Source of the DNA: Burkholderia ubonensis subsp. mesacidophila
GTDB lineage: Bacteria; Pseudomonadota; Gammaproteobacteria; Burkholderiales; Burkholderiaceae
Reading direction: 5' to 3'
Assembly (NCBI RefSeq): GCF_002097715.1
Contig: NZ_CP020737.1
Coordinates: 744,001 to 808,000 of the forward strand
Length of the DNA: 64,000 bases
The notes under the pieces are model-generated. The model was not told the origin of the DNA. It did no database searches and was given only the letters and a program-made list of their open reading frames with translations. The position numbers were made by a program, and so were the translations under genes. Shown piece after piece: positions 55,720 to 64,000 of this stretch. The first letter of the stretch is position 1, and each line of letters begins with the position of its first letter.

Positions 55720-56742
55720 ATGCTAGATCCTCGCGCACGAACCCTCTTGAAAACCCTGATCGAACGGTATATCGCCGACGGTCAGCCGGTCGGATCGCGC
55801 ACGTTGTCTCGTTATTCCGGGCTGGAGCTGAGCCCGGCGACGATCCGCAACGTGATGTCCGACCTGGAGGAGCTCGGCCTCGTCTCGAGCCCGCACACGT
55901 CGGCCGGCCGGGTGCCGACCCCGCGCGGCTACCGCCTGTTCGTCGACACGATGCTGACGGTCGAGGCGCCGATCGACGCCGAGGCGGTCGCCCGCCAGGT
56001 CCAGACCACGCTGCAGGCCGGCGAGCCGCAGCAGAAGGTGGTCGCGGCCGCGGCGAGCGTGCTGTCGAACCTGTCGCAATTCGCGGGCGTCGTGCTGACG
56101 CCGCGCCGCAGCCACGTGTTCAAGCAGATCGAGTTCATGCGGCTGTCCGACAAGCGCATCCTGCTCATCATCGTCACCCCCGAAGGCGACGTGCAGAACC
56201 GGATGCTCGCGACGCCGCGCGACTACTCGCCGTCGCAGCTGACCGAGGCGTCCAACTACATCAACGCACATTTCGCCGGCCTGTCGTTCGACGAAGTGCG
56301 CCGCCGCCTGCGCGACGAGATCGACCAGCTGCGCGGCGACATGACCGCACTGATGCACGCGGCCGTGACCGCCAGCACCGAGGTGCCGGATACGGAAGAC
56401 ACCGTGCTCATTTCCGGCGAGCGCAACCTGCTCGAGGTTGCCGACCTGTCGTCCGACATGGCGCGGCTGCGCAAGCTGTTCGACGTGTTCGACCAGAAGA
56501 CCGGCCTGCTGCAGTTGCTCGACGTGTCGAGCCATGCGCAGGGCGTGCAGATCTTCATCGGCGGCGAATCGACGCTCGTGCCGATCGAGGAGATGAGCGT
56601 CGTCACCGCGCCCTACGAGGTGAACGGCCAGATCGTCGGCACGCTCGGCGTGATCGGCCCGACCCGCATGGCGTACAACCGGGTGATCCCGATTGTGGAC
56701 ATCACCGCGCGCCTGCTGTCGCTCACGCTCAGCCAGCAATAA
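55720..56742 (+). CDS. hrcA: Heat-inducible transcription repressor HrcA
   Basis: A 340-residue repressor of groE and related genes through CIRCE elements. Start at ATG 55720 ([32 protein letters not shown]). The N-terminal winged helix has [30 protein letters not shown]. The GAF-like middle includes [17 protein letters not shown]. The C-terminal dimer part has [38 protein letters not shown]. No CIRCE element is seen in this window, so its targets are elsewhere. Confidence 0.97.
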   Translation: MLDPRARTLLKTLIERYIADGQPVGSRTLSRYSGLELSPATIRNVMSDLEELGLVSSPHTSAGRVPTPRGYRLFVDTMLTVEAPIDAEAVARQVQTTLQAGEPQQKVVAAAASVLSNLSQFAGVVLTPRRSHVFKQIEFMRLSDKRILLIIVTPEGDVQNRMLATPRDYSPSQLTEASNYINAHFAGLSFDEVRRRLRDEIDQLRGDMTALMHAAVTASTEVPDTEDTVLISGERNLLEVADLSSDMARLRKLFDVFDQKTGLLQLLDVSSHAQGVQIFIGGESTLVPIEEMSVVTAPYEVNGQIVGTLGVIGPTRMAYNRVIPIVDITARLLSLTLSQQ

Positions 56743-56821
56743 CCGGTCCCGCCATCGTGCCGTGGCGCGCTGCGCGCCGCAATCGGCCGAACGGCCAGTC
56801 ACCCCGTCCGGGACGGCCCGC

Positions 56822-56827
56822 TATAAT
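56822..56827 (+). promoter_or_regulatory. Candidate -10 box of hemH
   Basis: A consensus TATAAT lies 40 bp upstream of the hemH ATG in otherwise GC-rich DNA. The -35 region is poor. No ribosome site precedes the hemH ATG (ACTTTTTATG). Confidence 0.55.
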
Positions 56828-56867
56828 TGAATGCCGTCCGGTTTCGTGCCCTGAGCACGTACTTTTT

Positions 56868-57932
56868 ATGCGCTTCGATCTTGAGCCGCCATCGAGCGTC
56901 GCGGCCGCCCATCGCATCGCGGTGCTGCTGATCAACCTCGGCACACCCGACGCCCCGACGCCGCGCGCGGTTCGTCGCTACCTCGCCGAATTCCTGTCCG
57001 ATCCCCGCGTGGTCGAAATTCCGCAGGCGGTCTGGCAGGTCTTGCTGCGCACGCTGATCCTGCCGTTGCGCGGCCGCGCGTCCGCGAAGAAATACGCGGC
57101 CGTGTGGATGCCCGAAGGCTCGCCGCTGCGCGTGCATACCGAGCGCCAGGTCGACGGCGTGCGCCACCTGCTCGCGTCGAACGACTATCAGGTGCTGGTC
57201 GACTACGCGATGCGCTACGGCAGCCCGAGCATTCCGCAGGTGCTCGCGCAGCTCAAGCGCGCGGGCGTCGAGCGCGTGCTGCTGATGCCGATGTACCCGC
57301 AATACTCGGCGTCGACGACGGCGACCGCCTTCGACGCGGCGTTCAACGCGCTCGCGCGCATGCGCAACCAGCCGGAAGTCCGCACCGTGCGCCATTACGC
57401 CGATCATCCGGCATATATCCACGCGCTCGCCGAGCAGGTGCGGCAGTATTGGGCGCAGCACGGGCGGCCCGATTTCGCGGCGGGCGACAAGCTGGTGCTG
57501 AGCTTCCATGGCGTGCCGAAGCGCACGCTCGACCTCGGCGATCCCTATCACGACCAGTGCCAGCAGACGGCCGCGCTGCTGATGACGACGCTCGGGCTGT
57601 CGACGATCGAATGCCGCGTGACCTTCCAGTCGCGTTTCGGCAAGGCGGAATGGCTGCAGCCGTACACCGCGCCGACGCTGCGCGAGCTCGGCGAAGCAGG
57701 CGTGCGGCGCGCGGACGTGTTCTGTCCGGGCTTCACGGCCGACTGTCTCGAGACGATCGAGGAGATCGGGATGGAAGTGCGCGACGAATTCATCGCGGGC
57801 GGCGGCAAGGCGTTCCACCGCATTCCGTGCCTGAACGGCGCGCACGCGTGGATCGGCGCGCTCGGCGAGATCGTCGCCGAGAATCTGCAGGGCTGGCCGG
57901 TCAAGGCGGCGCAGCCGGAAACCATAGGCTGA
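56868..57932 (+). CDS. hemH: Ferrochelatase
   Basis: A 354-residue enzyme that inserts iron into protoporphyrin IX. Start at ATG 56868 ([32 protein letters not shown]). The catalytic His is in [23 protein letters not shown]. Other marks: [36 protein letters not shown] and [18 protein letters not shown]. It lies between hrcA and hslR, an order seen in related betaproteobacteria. Confidence 0.97.
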   Translation: MRFDLEPPSSVAAAHRIAVLLINLGTPDAPTPRAVRRYLAEFLSDPRVVEIPQAVWQVLLRTLILPLRGRASAKKYAAVWMPEGSPLRVHTERQVDGVRHLLASNDYQVLVDYAMRYGSPSIPQVLAQLKRAGVERVLLMPMYPQYSASTTATAFDAAFNALARMRNQPEVRTVRHYADHPAYIHALAEQVRQYWAQHGRPDFAAGDKLVLSFHGVPKRTLDLGDPYHDQCQQTAALLMTTLGLSTIECRVTFQSRFGKAEWLQPYTAPTLRELGEAGVRRADVFCPGFTADCLETIEEIGMEVRDEFIAGGGKAFHRIPCLNGAHAWIGALGEIVAENLQGWPVKAAQPETIG

Positions 57933-57943
57933 AATGAAACGAC

Positions 57944-58018
57944 CCCCACGCTTACTTCGTTCGCTTGGGGGGGCGCAGCCCCCCCATCCCCCGAAAGCCA
58001 GTCCATCTACGCGTGGGG
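57944..58018. repeat. Nested inverted repeat between hemH and hslR
   Basis: An inner stem GGGGGGGC/GCCCCCCC (57967-57974/57978-57985, loop GCA) sits inside an outer pair CCCCACGC (57944-57951) and GCGTGGGG (58011-58018). There is no T tract. It may be a dispersed Burkholderia intergenic repeat or an mRNA-stabilising hairpin in the hemH-hslR transcript. Confidence 0.6.
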
Positions 58019-58037
58019 TGGCCCGGCGGAGGCTGAC

Positions 58038-58445
58038 ATGAACTACAAGATCTCCACCGAGCCGGGCGCGCGGCTGCGCATCGACAAGTGGCTGTGGGCC
58101 GCCCGGTTCTTCAAGACGCGCTCGCTCGCGGCCGACGCGGTCGACAAGGGGCGGGTGCGGATCGGCGGCGCGCCGGTCAAGCCGGCCAAGGAGGTGCGCG
58201 TCGGCGACGAGGTCGAGATTGCGATCGACGGCATCGTCTGGCACATTGCCGTGCTGGGCGTGTGCGACCTGCGCGGGCCGGCGAGCGTCGCACAGACGCT
58301 TTACGCGGAGACGGAATCCGGGCGCGCCGCGCGGCTCGCCGAACAGGAGCGGCGCCGCACGTTCCACGAACCGGCGGCTGAACTGCACGGCCGGCCGACG
58401 AAGCGCGACCGTCGCATCATCGACAGATTTTCGGGTGGGCGCTGA
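58038..58445 (+). CDS. hslR: S4-domain RNA-binding heat-shock protein Hsp15
   Basis: A 135-residue protein with an S4 RNA-binding domain at residues 14-75 (LRIDKWLWAARFFKTRSLAADAVDKGRVRIGG, GDEVEIAIDG). Hsp15 recycles free 50S subunits carrying nascent chains after heat stress. CGGAGG precedes the ATG. Its 3' end overlaps a small antisense gene by 29 bp. Confidence 0.94.
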   Translation: MNYKISTEPGARLRIDKWLWAARFFKTRSLAADAVDKGRVRIGGAPVKPAKEVRVGDEVEIAIDGIVWHIAVLGVCDLRGPASVAQTLYAETESGRAARLAEQERRRTFHEPAAELHGRPTKRDRRIIDRFSGGR

Positions 58446-58578
58446 ACATCTGGTCCAGCGTCGCCTGTACGCTGCCGTATTCGGTCGTGCGGTCGGTGAC
58501 CGCCCCGGACAGACAGATGGTGGTGGTGCCAGCAATGAGTACCAGCGCGACCACCGATATGGCAAAGGTCAGTTTCAC
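58417..58578 (-). CDS. Small exported or membrane hypothetical protein
   Basis: A 53-residue ORF beginning at the GTG at 58578, which has GGGGAG 4 bp upstream. The product opens with a signal-like helix (KLTFAISVVALVLIAGTTTICL) and continues as GAVTDRTTEYGSVQATLDQMF. It could be a small membrane or secreted protein, with a Cys near the cleavage region that may fit a lipobox only loosely. No family recognised. Its last 29 bp overlap hslR on the other strand. Confidence 0.6.
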   Translation of the reverse strand: MKLTFAISVVALVLIAGTTTICLSGAVTDRTTEYGSVQATLDQMFSAHPKICR

Positions 58579-58810
58579 GGTACTCCCCTCGAGAAGACGG
58601 GTGAAAATGGCGCCTGGTGGAGTTCGGGCAACGGTCGGGCAGGGTAAACGCGCCTCTCCGAAGCCTGAAGTGCAGTGTAGTGCAGCGTCCGGAGGCGAGC
58701 TAGTACTTGCCGGGTAAGCGTTGTTACAGGTCGTTTCGACCGCTCGGGCGGCGGTTGCCGCGGACGGCGCGGTTGATTCGCGACGTTGGCGAATGCGCGC
58801 GAATAACCCT

Positions 58811-58838
58811 CTTGAAGTTGGTGTTTTCGCCCTTATCT
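58811..58838 (+). promoter_or_regulatory. RpoH (sigma-32)-type promoter of grpE
   Basis: CTTGAAG (58811-58817), a 12-bp spacer, then CCCTTATCT (58830-58838) resembles the heat-shock consensus CTTGAAA and CCCCATNT. It lies about 80 bp before grpE. The rest of the 340-bp gap 58579-58919 shows no gene. Confidence 0.75.
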
Positions 58839-58919
58839 GCACCAGTAATGTGCGGTGCCGTCGACGATTCGTCTGACGGTTGCCGATTTGGCTTCAACCT
58901 CTAATCGACTTTCAGCGAC

Positions 58920-59465
58920 ATGGAAAACACGCAAGAGAACCCGGCTACCCAATCGGCCGAAGACATCGGCAGCGAGGCGCAGGCGGCGCAAGGCGCCGCG
59001 CCGGCAGCCGACGCCGCCGAAGCGGCGCTCGCCGAGGCTCAAGCCAAGGTCGCCGAGCTGCAGGAGAGCTTCCTGCGGGCGAAGGCCGAGACCGAGAACG
59101 TGCGCCGCCGCGCACAGGACGACGTCGCGAAGGCGCACAAGTTCGCGATCGAGAGCTTTGCGGAGCACCTGCTGCCGGTGCTGGACAGCCTCGAGGCGGC
59201 GGTCGGCGACACGTCGGGCGACCTCGCGAAGGTGCGCGAGGGTGTCGAACTGACGCTGCGCCAGCTGACGAACGCGCTCGAGAAGGGCCGCGTCGTTGCG
59301 ATCAACCCGGTCGGCGAGAAGTTCGATCCGCACCAGCACCAGGCGATCTCGATGGTGCCGGCCGAGCAGGAGCCGAACACCGTCGTCGCCGTGCTGCAGA
59401 AGGGCTATACGATCGCCGACCGCGTGCTGCGCCCGGCGCTCGTCACGGTCGCGCAACCGAAGTAA
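58920..59465 (+). CDS. grpE: Nucleotide exchange factor GrpE
   Basis: A 181-residue co-chaperone that releases ADP from DnaK. A disordered acidic N-terminus (residues 1-35) leads to a long coiled coil ([31 protein letters not shown]), a four-helix part and the beta wing with the family signature near [44 protein letters not shown]. First of grpE, a thioredoxin-like gene, dnaK and dnaJ. Confidence 0.97.
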   Translation: MENTQENPATQSAEDIGSEAQAAQGAAPAADAAEAALAEAQAKVAELQESFLRAKAETENVRRRAQDDVAKAHKFAIESFAEHLLPVLDSLEAAVGDTSGDLAKVREGVELTLRQLTNALEKGRVVAINPVGEKFDPHQHQAISMVPAEQEPNTVVAVLQKGYTIADRVLRPALVTVAQPK

Positions 59466-59475
59466 GGCTGCGGCG

Positions 59476-59898
59476 ATGGTGCCCGCCGGCGTCGATCCGG
59501 CCGCGTTCGCCGCGTTCGACATGCAGGCGTTGTCTGCCGACACGTTCGACGCCGGTCTCGCGGGCGCGGGCGACACGCTCGCCGTGGTGTTCTTCTGGGG
59601 CGTCGACTGCTTCAACTGCGAAATCGCGAAGAAGGCGATGCTCGCGCAGCCGGACGCCATCCGCGCGCTGGGCCTGAAGTGGTTCCACAGCAACGTCTAC
59701 GAACACCGCGACCTCGGTCGGCGCTTCGGGCTGCACGGCGTGCCGACGTGGTTTTTCTTTCACCGCGGCAGGCGGCTCGGCCGCGCGACCGGCTGGCACG
59801 GTCTCGCGCAGTTCCAGGCCGCGGTGGCGGCAGCGCGGGCGAAGATCGTGGCGGCGGGCGCTCCGGTAGCCGGCAACCCGGCACGGTCCGGCGATTGA
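59476..59898 (+). CDS. Thioredoxin-fold protein between grpE and dnaK
   Basis: A 140-residue protein with the redox motif Cys45-Phe-Asn-Cys48 (VVFFWGVDCFNCEIAKK) and the cis-proline loop GLHGVPTWFFF. The fold follows thioredoxin, but the motif CFNC differs from CGPC. There is no signal peptide, so it is cytoplasmic. It starts 11 bp after grpE and ahead of the dnaK promoter, so it is made with GrpE. The partner is unknown. A role in redox repair during heat stress is only a suggestion. Confidence 0.88.
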   Translation: MVPAGVDPAAFAAFDMQALSADTFDAGLAGAGDTLAVVFFWGVDCFNCEIAKKAMLAQPDAIRALGLKWFHSNVYEHRDLGRRFGLHGVPTWFFFHRGRRLGRATGWHGLAQFQAAVAAARAKIVAAGAPVAGNPARSGD

Positions 59899-59929
59899 AA
59901 AAATTTAATAGCCGCATCGCTTGTCGGGT

Positions 59930-59957
59930 CTTGAAAACGGCGCGAGCGGACTTATTT
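59930..59957 (+). promoter_or_regulatory. RpoH (sigma-32)-type promoter of dnaK
   Basis: CTTGAAA (59930-59936), a 14-bp spacer, then CTTATTT (59951-59957). The -35 is a perfect match to the heat-shock consensus, the -10 is partial. It lies 88 bp before the dnaK ATG. Confidence 0.72.
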
Positions 59958-60044
59958 CGGGAGCAGAGTTGAATTCGGCGCGCGAAACGGCCAGAAAGAG
60001 CAGGTTTTCGCGCAGCAATCAAGGATTTCTGGAGATTAGGAAAA

Positions 60045-61997
60045 ATGGGAAAGATCATCGGTATTGACCTCGGCACCACGAACTCGTGCGTCGCCATCAT
60101 GGAAGGCAACCAGGTCAAGGTCATCGAGAACTCGGAAGGCGCGCGCACCACGCCGTCGATCATCGCCTACATGGACGACAACGAAGTGCTCGTCGGCGCG
60201 CCGGCCAAGCGTCAGTCGGTGACGAACCCGAAGAACACGCTGTTCGCGGTCAAGCGCCTGATCGGCCGCCGCTTCGAAGAGAAGGAAGTCCAGAAGGACA
60301 TCGGCCTGATGCCGTACGCGATCGTCAAGGCGGACAACGGCGACGCATGGGTCGAAGCGCACGGCGAGAAGCTGGCGCCGCCGCAAGTGTCGGCTGAAGT
60401 GCTGCGCAAGATGAAGAAGACGGCTGAAGACTACCTCGGCGAGCCGGTCACGGAAGCCGTGATCACGGTGCCGGCGTACTTCAACGACAGCCAGCGCCAG
60501 GCGACCAAGGACGCGGGCCGCATCGCGGGCCTCGAAGTCAAGCGGATCATCAACGAGCCGACGGCAGCCGCGCTCGCATTCGGCCTCGACAAGGTCGAGA
60601 AGGGCGACCGCAAGATCGCCGTGTATGACCTCGGCGGCGGCACGTTCGACGTGTCGATCATCGAGATCGCGGACGTCGACGGTGAAATGCAGTTCGAAGT
60701 GCTGTCGACCAACGGCGACACGTTCCTCGGCGGCGAGGACTTCGACCAGCGCATCATCGACTACATCATCGGCGAGTTCAAGAAGGAGCAGGGCGTCGAC
60801 CTGTCGAAGGACGTGCTCGCGCTGCAACGCCTGAAGGAAGCCGCTGAAAAGGCGAAGATCGAGCTGTCGTCGAGCCAGCAGACCGAAATCAACCTGCCGT
60901 ACATCACGGCCGACGCCTCGGGTCCGAAGCACTTGAACCTGAAGATCACCCGCGCGAAGCTGGAAGCGCTGGTCGAGGATCTGGTCGAGCGCACGATCGA
61001 GCCGTGCCGCATCGCGATCAAGGACGCGGGCGTCAAGGTGTCGGACATCGACGACGTGATCCTGGTCGGCGGCCAGACCCGCATGCCGAAGGTGCTGGAG
61101 AAGGTGAAGGAGTTCTTCGGCAAGGATCCGCGCCGTGACGTGAACCCGGACGAAGCCGTCGCGGTCGGCGCGGCGATCCAGGGCCAGGTCCTGTCGGGCG
61201 ACCGCAAGGACGTGCTGCTGCTCGACGTGACCCCGCTGTCGCTCGGCATCGAGACGCTCGGCGGCGTGATGACGAAGATGATCAACAAGAACACGACGAT
61301 CCCGACGAAGCACGCGCAGGTGTATTCGACGGCGGACGACAACCAGGGCGCCGTGACGATCAAGGTGTTCCAGGGCGAGCGCGAAATGGCGGCCGGCAAC
61401 AAGCTGCTGGGCGAGTTCAACCTGGAAGGCATCCCGCCCGCACCGCGCGGCGTGCCGCAGATCGAAGTGACCTTCGACATCGACGCGAACGGCATCCTGC
61501 ACGTCGGCGCGAAGGACAAGGCGACCGGCAAGGAAAACAAGATCACGATCAAGGCGAACTCGGGCCTGTCCGAAGCCGAGATCGACCAGATGATCAAGGA
61601 CGCGGAAGCGAACGCGGCGGAAGATCACAAGCTGCGTGAGCTGGCCGATTCGCGCAACCAGGGCGACGCGCTCGTCCACAGCACGAAGAAGGCGCTGACC
61701 GAGTACGGCGACAAGCTGGACGCGGGCGAGAAGGAGAAGATCGAGGCCGCGCTGAAGGAACTCGAGGAAGTTCTGAAGAACACCGCGAGCGACAAGGCCG
61801 CGATCGATGCGAAGGTCGAAGTCGTGGCGACGGCCTCGCAGAAGCTCGGCGAGAAGATGTATGCCGACATGCAGGCCCAGCAGGCAGGCGCGGCCGGTGC
61901 GGCGGGCGCAGCGGAAGGTGCGGCCCACGCGGGCGGCGCGCAGCAGGCTGCGGACGACGTCGTCGACGCCGAGTTCAAGGAAGTGAAGAAGGACTGA
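60045..61997 (+). CDS. dnaK: Chaperone protein DnaK (Hsp70)
   Basis: A 650-residue Hsp70. ATPase domain: [12 protein letters not shown] (near residue 5), [16 protein letters not shown] (near 190) and [13 protein letters not shown]. Substrate domain: [20 protein letters not shown]. The lid ends with the EEVD-like tail [18 protein letters not shown] precedes the ATG. GC-rich hairpins follow it at 62021-62043 (GCCGCGCGCG/CGCGCGCGGC) and 62152-62169 before dnaJ, without T tracts, and may set the dnaK to dnaJ ratio. Confidence 0.99.
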   Translation: MGKIIGIDLGTTNSCVAIMEGNQVKVIENSEGARTTPSIIAYMDDNEVLVGAPAKRQSVTNPKNTLFAVKRLIGRRFEEKEVQKDIGLMPYAIVKADNGDAWVEAHGEKLAPPQVSAEVLRKMKKTAEDYLGEPVTEAVITVPAYFNDSQRQATKDAGRIAGLEVKRIINEPTAAALAFGLDKVEKGDRKIAVYDLGGGTFDVSIIEIADVDGEMQFEVLSTNGDTFLGGEDFDQRIIDYIIGEFKKEQGVDLSKDVLALQRLKEAAEKAKIELSSSQQTEINLPYITADASGPKHLNLKITRAKLEALVEDLVERTIEPCRIAIKDAGVKVSDIDDVILVGGQTRMPKVLEKVKEFFGKDPRRDVNPDEAVAVGAAIQGQVLSGDRKDVLLLDVTPLSLGIETLGGVMTKMINKNTTIPTKHAQVYSTADDNQGAVTIKVFQGEREMAAGNKLLGEFNLEGIPPAPRGVPQIEVTFDIDANGILHVGAKDKATGKENKITIKANSGLSEAEIDQMIKDAEANAAEDHKLRELADSRNQGDALVHSTKKALTEYGDKLDAGEKEKIEAALKELEEVLKNTASDKAAIDAKVEVVATASQKLGEKMYADMQAQQAGAAGAAGAAEGAAHAGGAQQAADDVVDAEFKEVKKD

Positions 61998-62254
61998 GCC
62001 GGGTTGCAACAGCACCGCAAGCCGCGCGCGAATCGCGCGCGGCGCGGCTGACAAGCGGTCTGTCTTTCCTTCCGGATGGCCGGATCGACTCTACGCCTGG
62101 CGGGCTTCGCGGCCCTCCGGGCACATTTGTTTTTTGGCGGGCGCTGCGCGACGCCGTCCCCGGACGGCGCGCCGCAACGCCAGACGAGTCGCGAGACTTT
62201 ACTGCAGGCGAAAGGAGCCGTTGCGTGCATCAGGCGTAGCGGCAGTGAATCGAT

Positions 62255-63388
62255 ATGGCGAAACGGGATTACTACGAGGTTCTGGGCGTCGCGAAGAATG
62301 CGAGCGACGACGAAATCAAGAAGGCATATCGCAAGCTTGCGATGAAGTATCACCCTGACCGCAATCCGGACAGCAAGGATGCGGAAGAGCATTTCAAGGA
62401 GGCGAAGGAAGCCTACGAAATGCTGTCGGACAGCCAGAAGCGGGCCGCGTACGACCAGTACGGCCACGCGGGCGTCGATCCGAACATGGGCGGTGCGGGC
62501 GCACAGGGCTTCGGCGGCTTTGCCGACGCGTTCGGCGACATCTTCGGCGACATCTTCGGCCAGGCGGCGGCGGGTGGCCGCGGCGGTCGGGGCGGTCCGC
62601 AGGTGTATCGCGGCGCGGACCTGCGCTACAGCATGGAAATCACGCTCGAGCAGGCCGCGCACGGCTACGACACGCAGATCCGCGTGCCGAGCTGGGTGTC
62701 GTGCGAGATCTGCCATGGTTCGGGCGCGAAGCCGGGCACCAAGCCCGAAACCTGCCCGACCTGTCACGGCCAGGGCACGGTGCGGATGTCGCAGGGTTTC
62801 TTCAGCATCCAGCAGACCTGCCCGAAGTGCCACGGCAGCGGCACCTACATTCCCGAGCCGTGCGCGCATTGCCACGGGTCGGGCAAGGTGAAGGAAACCA
62901 AGACGCTCGAAGTGAAGATCCCGGCGGGGATCGACGACGGCATGCGGATCCGCTCGGCCGGCAACGGCGAGCCGGGCATCAACGGCGGGCCGCCGGGCGA
63001 CCTGTACGTCGAGATCCACATCAAGCCGCACTCGGTGTTCGAGCGCGACGGCGACGACCTGCATTGCCAGATGCCGATCCCGTTCACGACCGCTGCGCTC
63101 GGCGGCGAGATCGAGGTGCCGACGCTGGCCGGCCGCGCGACGTTCCCGGTGCCGGAAGGCACGCAGTCGGGGAAGACGTTCCGCCTGCGCGGCAAGGGCA
63201 TCAAGGGGCTGCGCGCGAGCATCGCGGGCGATCTGTACGTGCACGTGCAGGTCGAGACGCCGGTGAAGCTGACCGACCAGCAGCGCGATCTGCTCAAGCA
63301 GTTCGAGAAATCGCTGGCCGAAGGCGGCGCGCGTCACAGCCCGCAGAGCAAGAGCTGGTTCGACCGGGTGAAGAGCTTCTTCGAGTAA
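62255..63388 (+). CDS. dnaJ: Chaperone protein DnaJ (Hsp40)
   Basis: A 377-residue type I J-protein. J domain with HPD at residues 33-35 (KYHPDRNPD), a Gly/Phe region ([21 protein letters not shown]), and four CxxCxGxG zinc motifs ([32 protein letters not shown]), then the substrate-binding barrel. It lies 257 bp after dnaK. pabB follows after 4 bp. Confidence 0.98.
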   Translation: MAKRDYYEVLGVAKNASDDEIKKAYRKLAMKYHPDRNPDSKDAEEHFKEAKEAYEMLSDSQKRAAYDQYGHAGVDPNMGGAGAQGFGGFADAFGDIFGDIFGQAAAGGRGGRGGPQVYRGADLRYSMEITLEQAAHGYDTQIRVPSWVSCEICHGSGAKPGTKPETCPTCHGQGTVRMSQGFFSIQQTCPKCHGSGTYIPEPCAHCHGSGKVKETKTLEVKIPAGIDDGMRIRSAGNGEPGINGGPPGDLYVEIHIKPHSVFERDGDDLHCQMPIPFTTAALGGEIEVPTLAGRATFPVPEGTQSGKTFRLRGKGIKGLRASIAGDLYVHVQVETPVKLTDQQRDLLKQFEKSLAEGGARHSPQSKSWFDRVKSFFE

Positions 63389-63392
63389 CGGC

Positions 63393-64000
63393 ATGACTGA
63401 AGGCAGCGAGAGCGCGTCGTTCGCGCTCTTGGACGATTGCGACTCGACCGCGACCGCGCGGTCGAGTCGCTTGTATACGGGTTTCGTGCGCGAGCGGGTG
63501 TGCGCCGATCCCGCGCAGCTCGACGCGATCGATGCGGCGCTTGCGCAGGATCTGCGCGACGGGCTGCACGCGGTCGTGGTCGGCGATTACGAATTCGGAC
63601 GCAACCTGCAATGGGCGCAGCCGGGCGAGGCCCCGCTGCGCTTTTTGCTGTTTGCGCGCTGCGAGCGCCTGTCGCGCGACGAGGTCGATGCGTGGCTCGC
63701 GCAACGCGACGGCGGCGCGGCGTCGCCGTCGATCGCGGGCGTCGCGCACGTGACGAAGAGCGTGACGCGCGACGCGTTCGATGCGGCGATCGCCGCGGTG
63801 CATGACGCGCTGCTCGCGGGCGACTCGTATCAGGTCAATTACACGTACCGGCTGCATTTCGATGCGTTCGGCGCGCCGCTCGCTCTGTACCGGCGCCTGC
63901 GCGCGCGCCAGCCGGTGCGTTATGGCGCGCTGATCGCGCTGCCGGACGGCGCGTGGGTCGTGTCCTGCTCGCCGGAGCTGTTCGTCGAGCGGCACGGCGA
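63393..64000 (+). CDS. pabB: Aminodeoxychorismate synthase component I (PabB), partial at window end
   Basis: The frame opens at ATG 63393 (MTEGSESASFALLDDCDSTATARSSRLYTGF) and runs off the window after about 202 residues. The chorismate-binding domain begins near residue 115 (VTKSVTRDAFDAAIAAVHDALLAGDSYQVNYTYRL) and reaches SCSPELFVERHG, signatures of PabB/TrpE enzymes. The short N-terminal region and GDSYQVNYT favour PabB (folate synthesis) over TrpE. Many such Burkholderia proteins are fused to PabC, which cannot be seen here. Confidence 0.88.
   Translation, partial: MTEGSESASFALLDDCDSTATARSSRLYTGFVRERVCADPAQLDAIDAALAQDLRDGLHAVVVGDYEFGRNLQWAQPGEAPLRFLLFARCERLSRDEVDAWLAQRDGGAASPSIAGVAHVTKSVTRDAFDAAIAAVHDALLAGDSYQVNYTYRLHFDAFGAPLALYRRLRARQPVRYGALIALPDGAWVVSCSPELFVERHG

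Overview
The window is about 64 kb of GC-rich, densely coding DNA that looks like core chromosome of a Burkholderia sensu stricto species, most likely of the B. cepacia complex. The evidence is the codon usage, the E. coli-type OxyR (Cys199/Cys208) next to katG, the queA-tgt-yajC-secD-secF order, the yhdP-nitrilase-tldD order, and the hrcA/hemH/hslR and grpE/dnaK/dnaJ blocks. I saw no tRNA, rRNA, CRISPR or prophage. Species assignment is inference. Layout: 1-2.1 kb holds a partial WYL regulator, a VOC protein and an autoregulated ArsR/SRPBCC pair. 2.1-4.4 kb is an accessory, AT-richer patch with a type VI secretion amidase effector and its immunity gene (tae4/tai4) and an intact ISAs1-family insertion sequence with target duplications. 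4.6-16 kb has a THUMP RNA methyltransferase, a SpecificRecomb-family membrane protein, the pqiA-pqiA-pqiB-pqiC envelope lipid transport operon, a cytochrome b561/YceI/YceI operon and an MHS-type transporter. 16-24.7 kb is recG plus the divergent queuosine/Sec operon. 24.8-28.7 kb is oxyR and katG with a long regulatory leader and two small ORFs. 28.8-37.4 kb has ubiA, proC, a YggS-like PLP protein and the glycolate oxidase operon glcD-glcE-glcF. 37.4-42.3 kb has a cobalamin adenosyltransferase, flavohaemoglobin hmp, DAHP synthase aroG and tldD. 42.4-53 kb has a nitrilase-like hydrolase, yhdP, glnE and a secreted metalloprotease with chitin-binding domain. 53-64 kb has recN, nadK, hrcA, hemH, hslR, grpE, a thioredoxin-like gene, dnaK, dnaJ and the start of pabB. 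Two pieces of structure are not explained by ordinary genes. First, upstream of aroG there is what reads as a complete transcription attenuator: a promoter, a 21-residue leader peptide with seven aromatic codons in a row (FYFYFFW), mutually exclusive 1:2, 2:3 and 3:4 RNA pairings, and a terminator with eight U. It would make entry into the shikimate pathway respond to charging of Phe, Tyr and Trp tRNAs. Second, a 320-bp non-coding element with perfect 34-bp terminal inverted repeats and two internal long hairpins sits exactly between glcE and glcF. It supplies the glcE stop codon and splits the operon. Stress regulation is a visible theme: an OxyR-like palindrome upstream of katG, an NsrR-like dyad upstream of hmp, and RpoH-type promoters upstream of grpE and dnaK.
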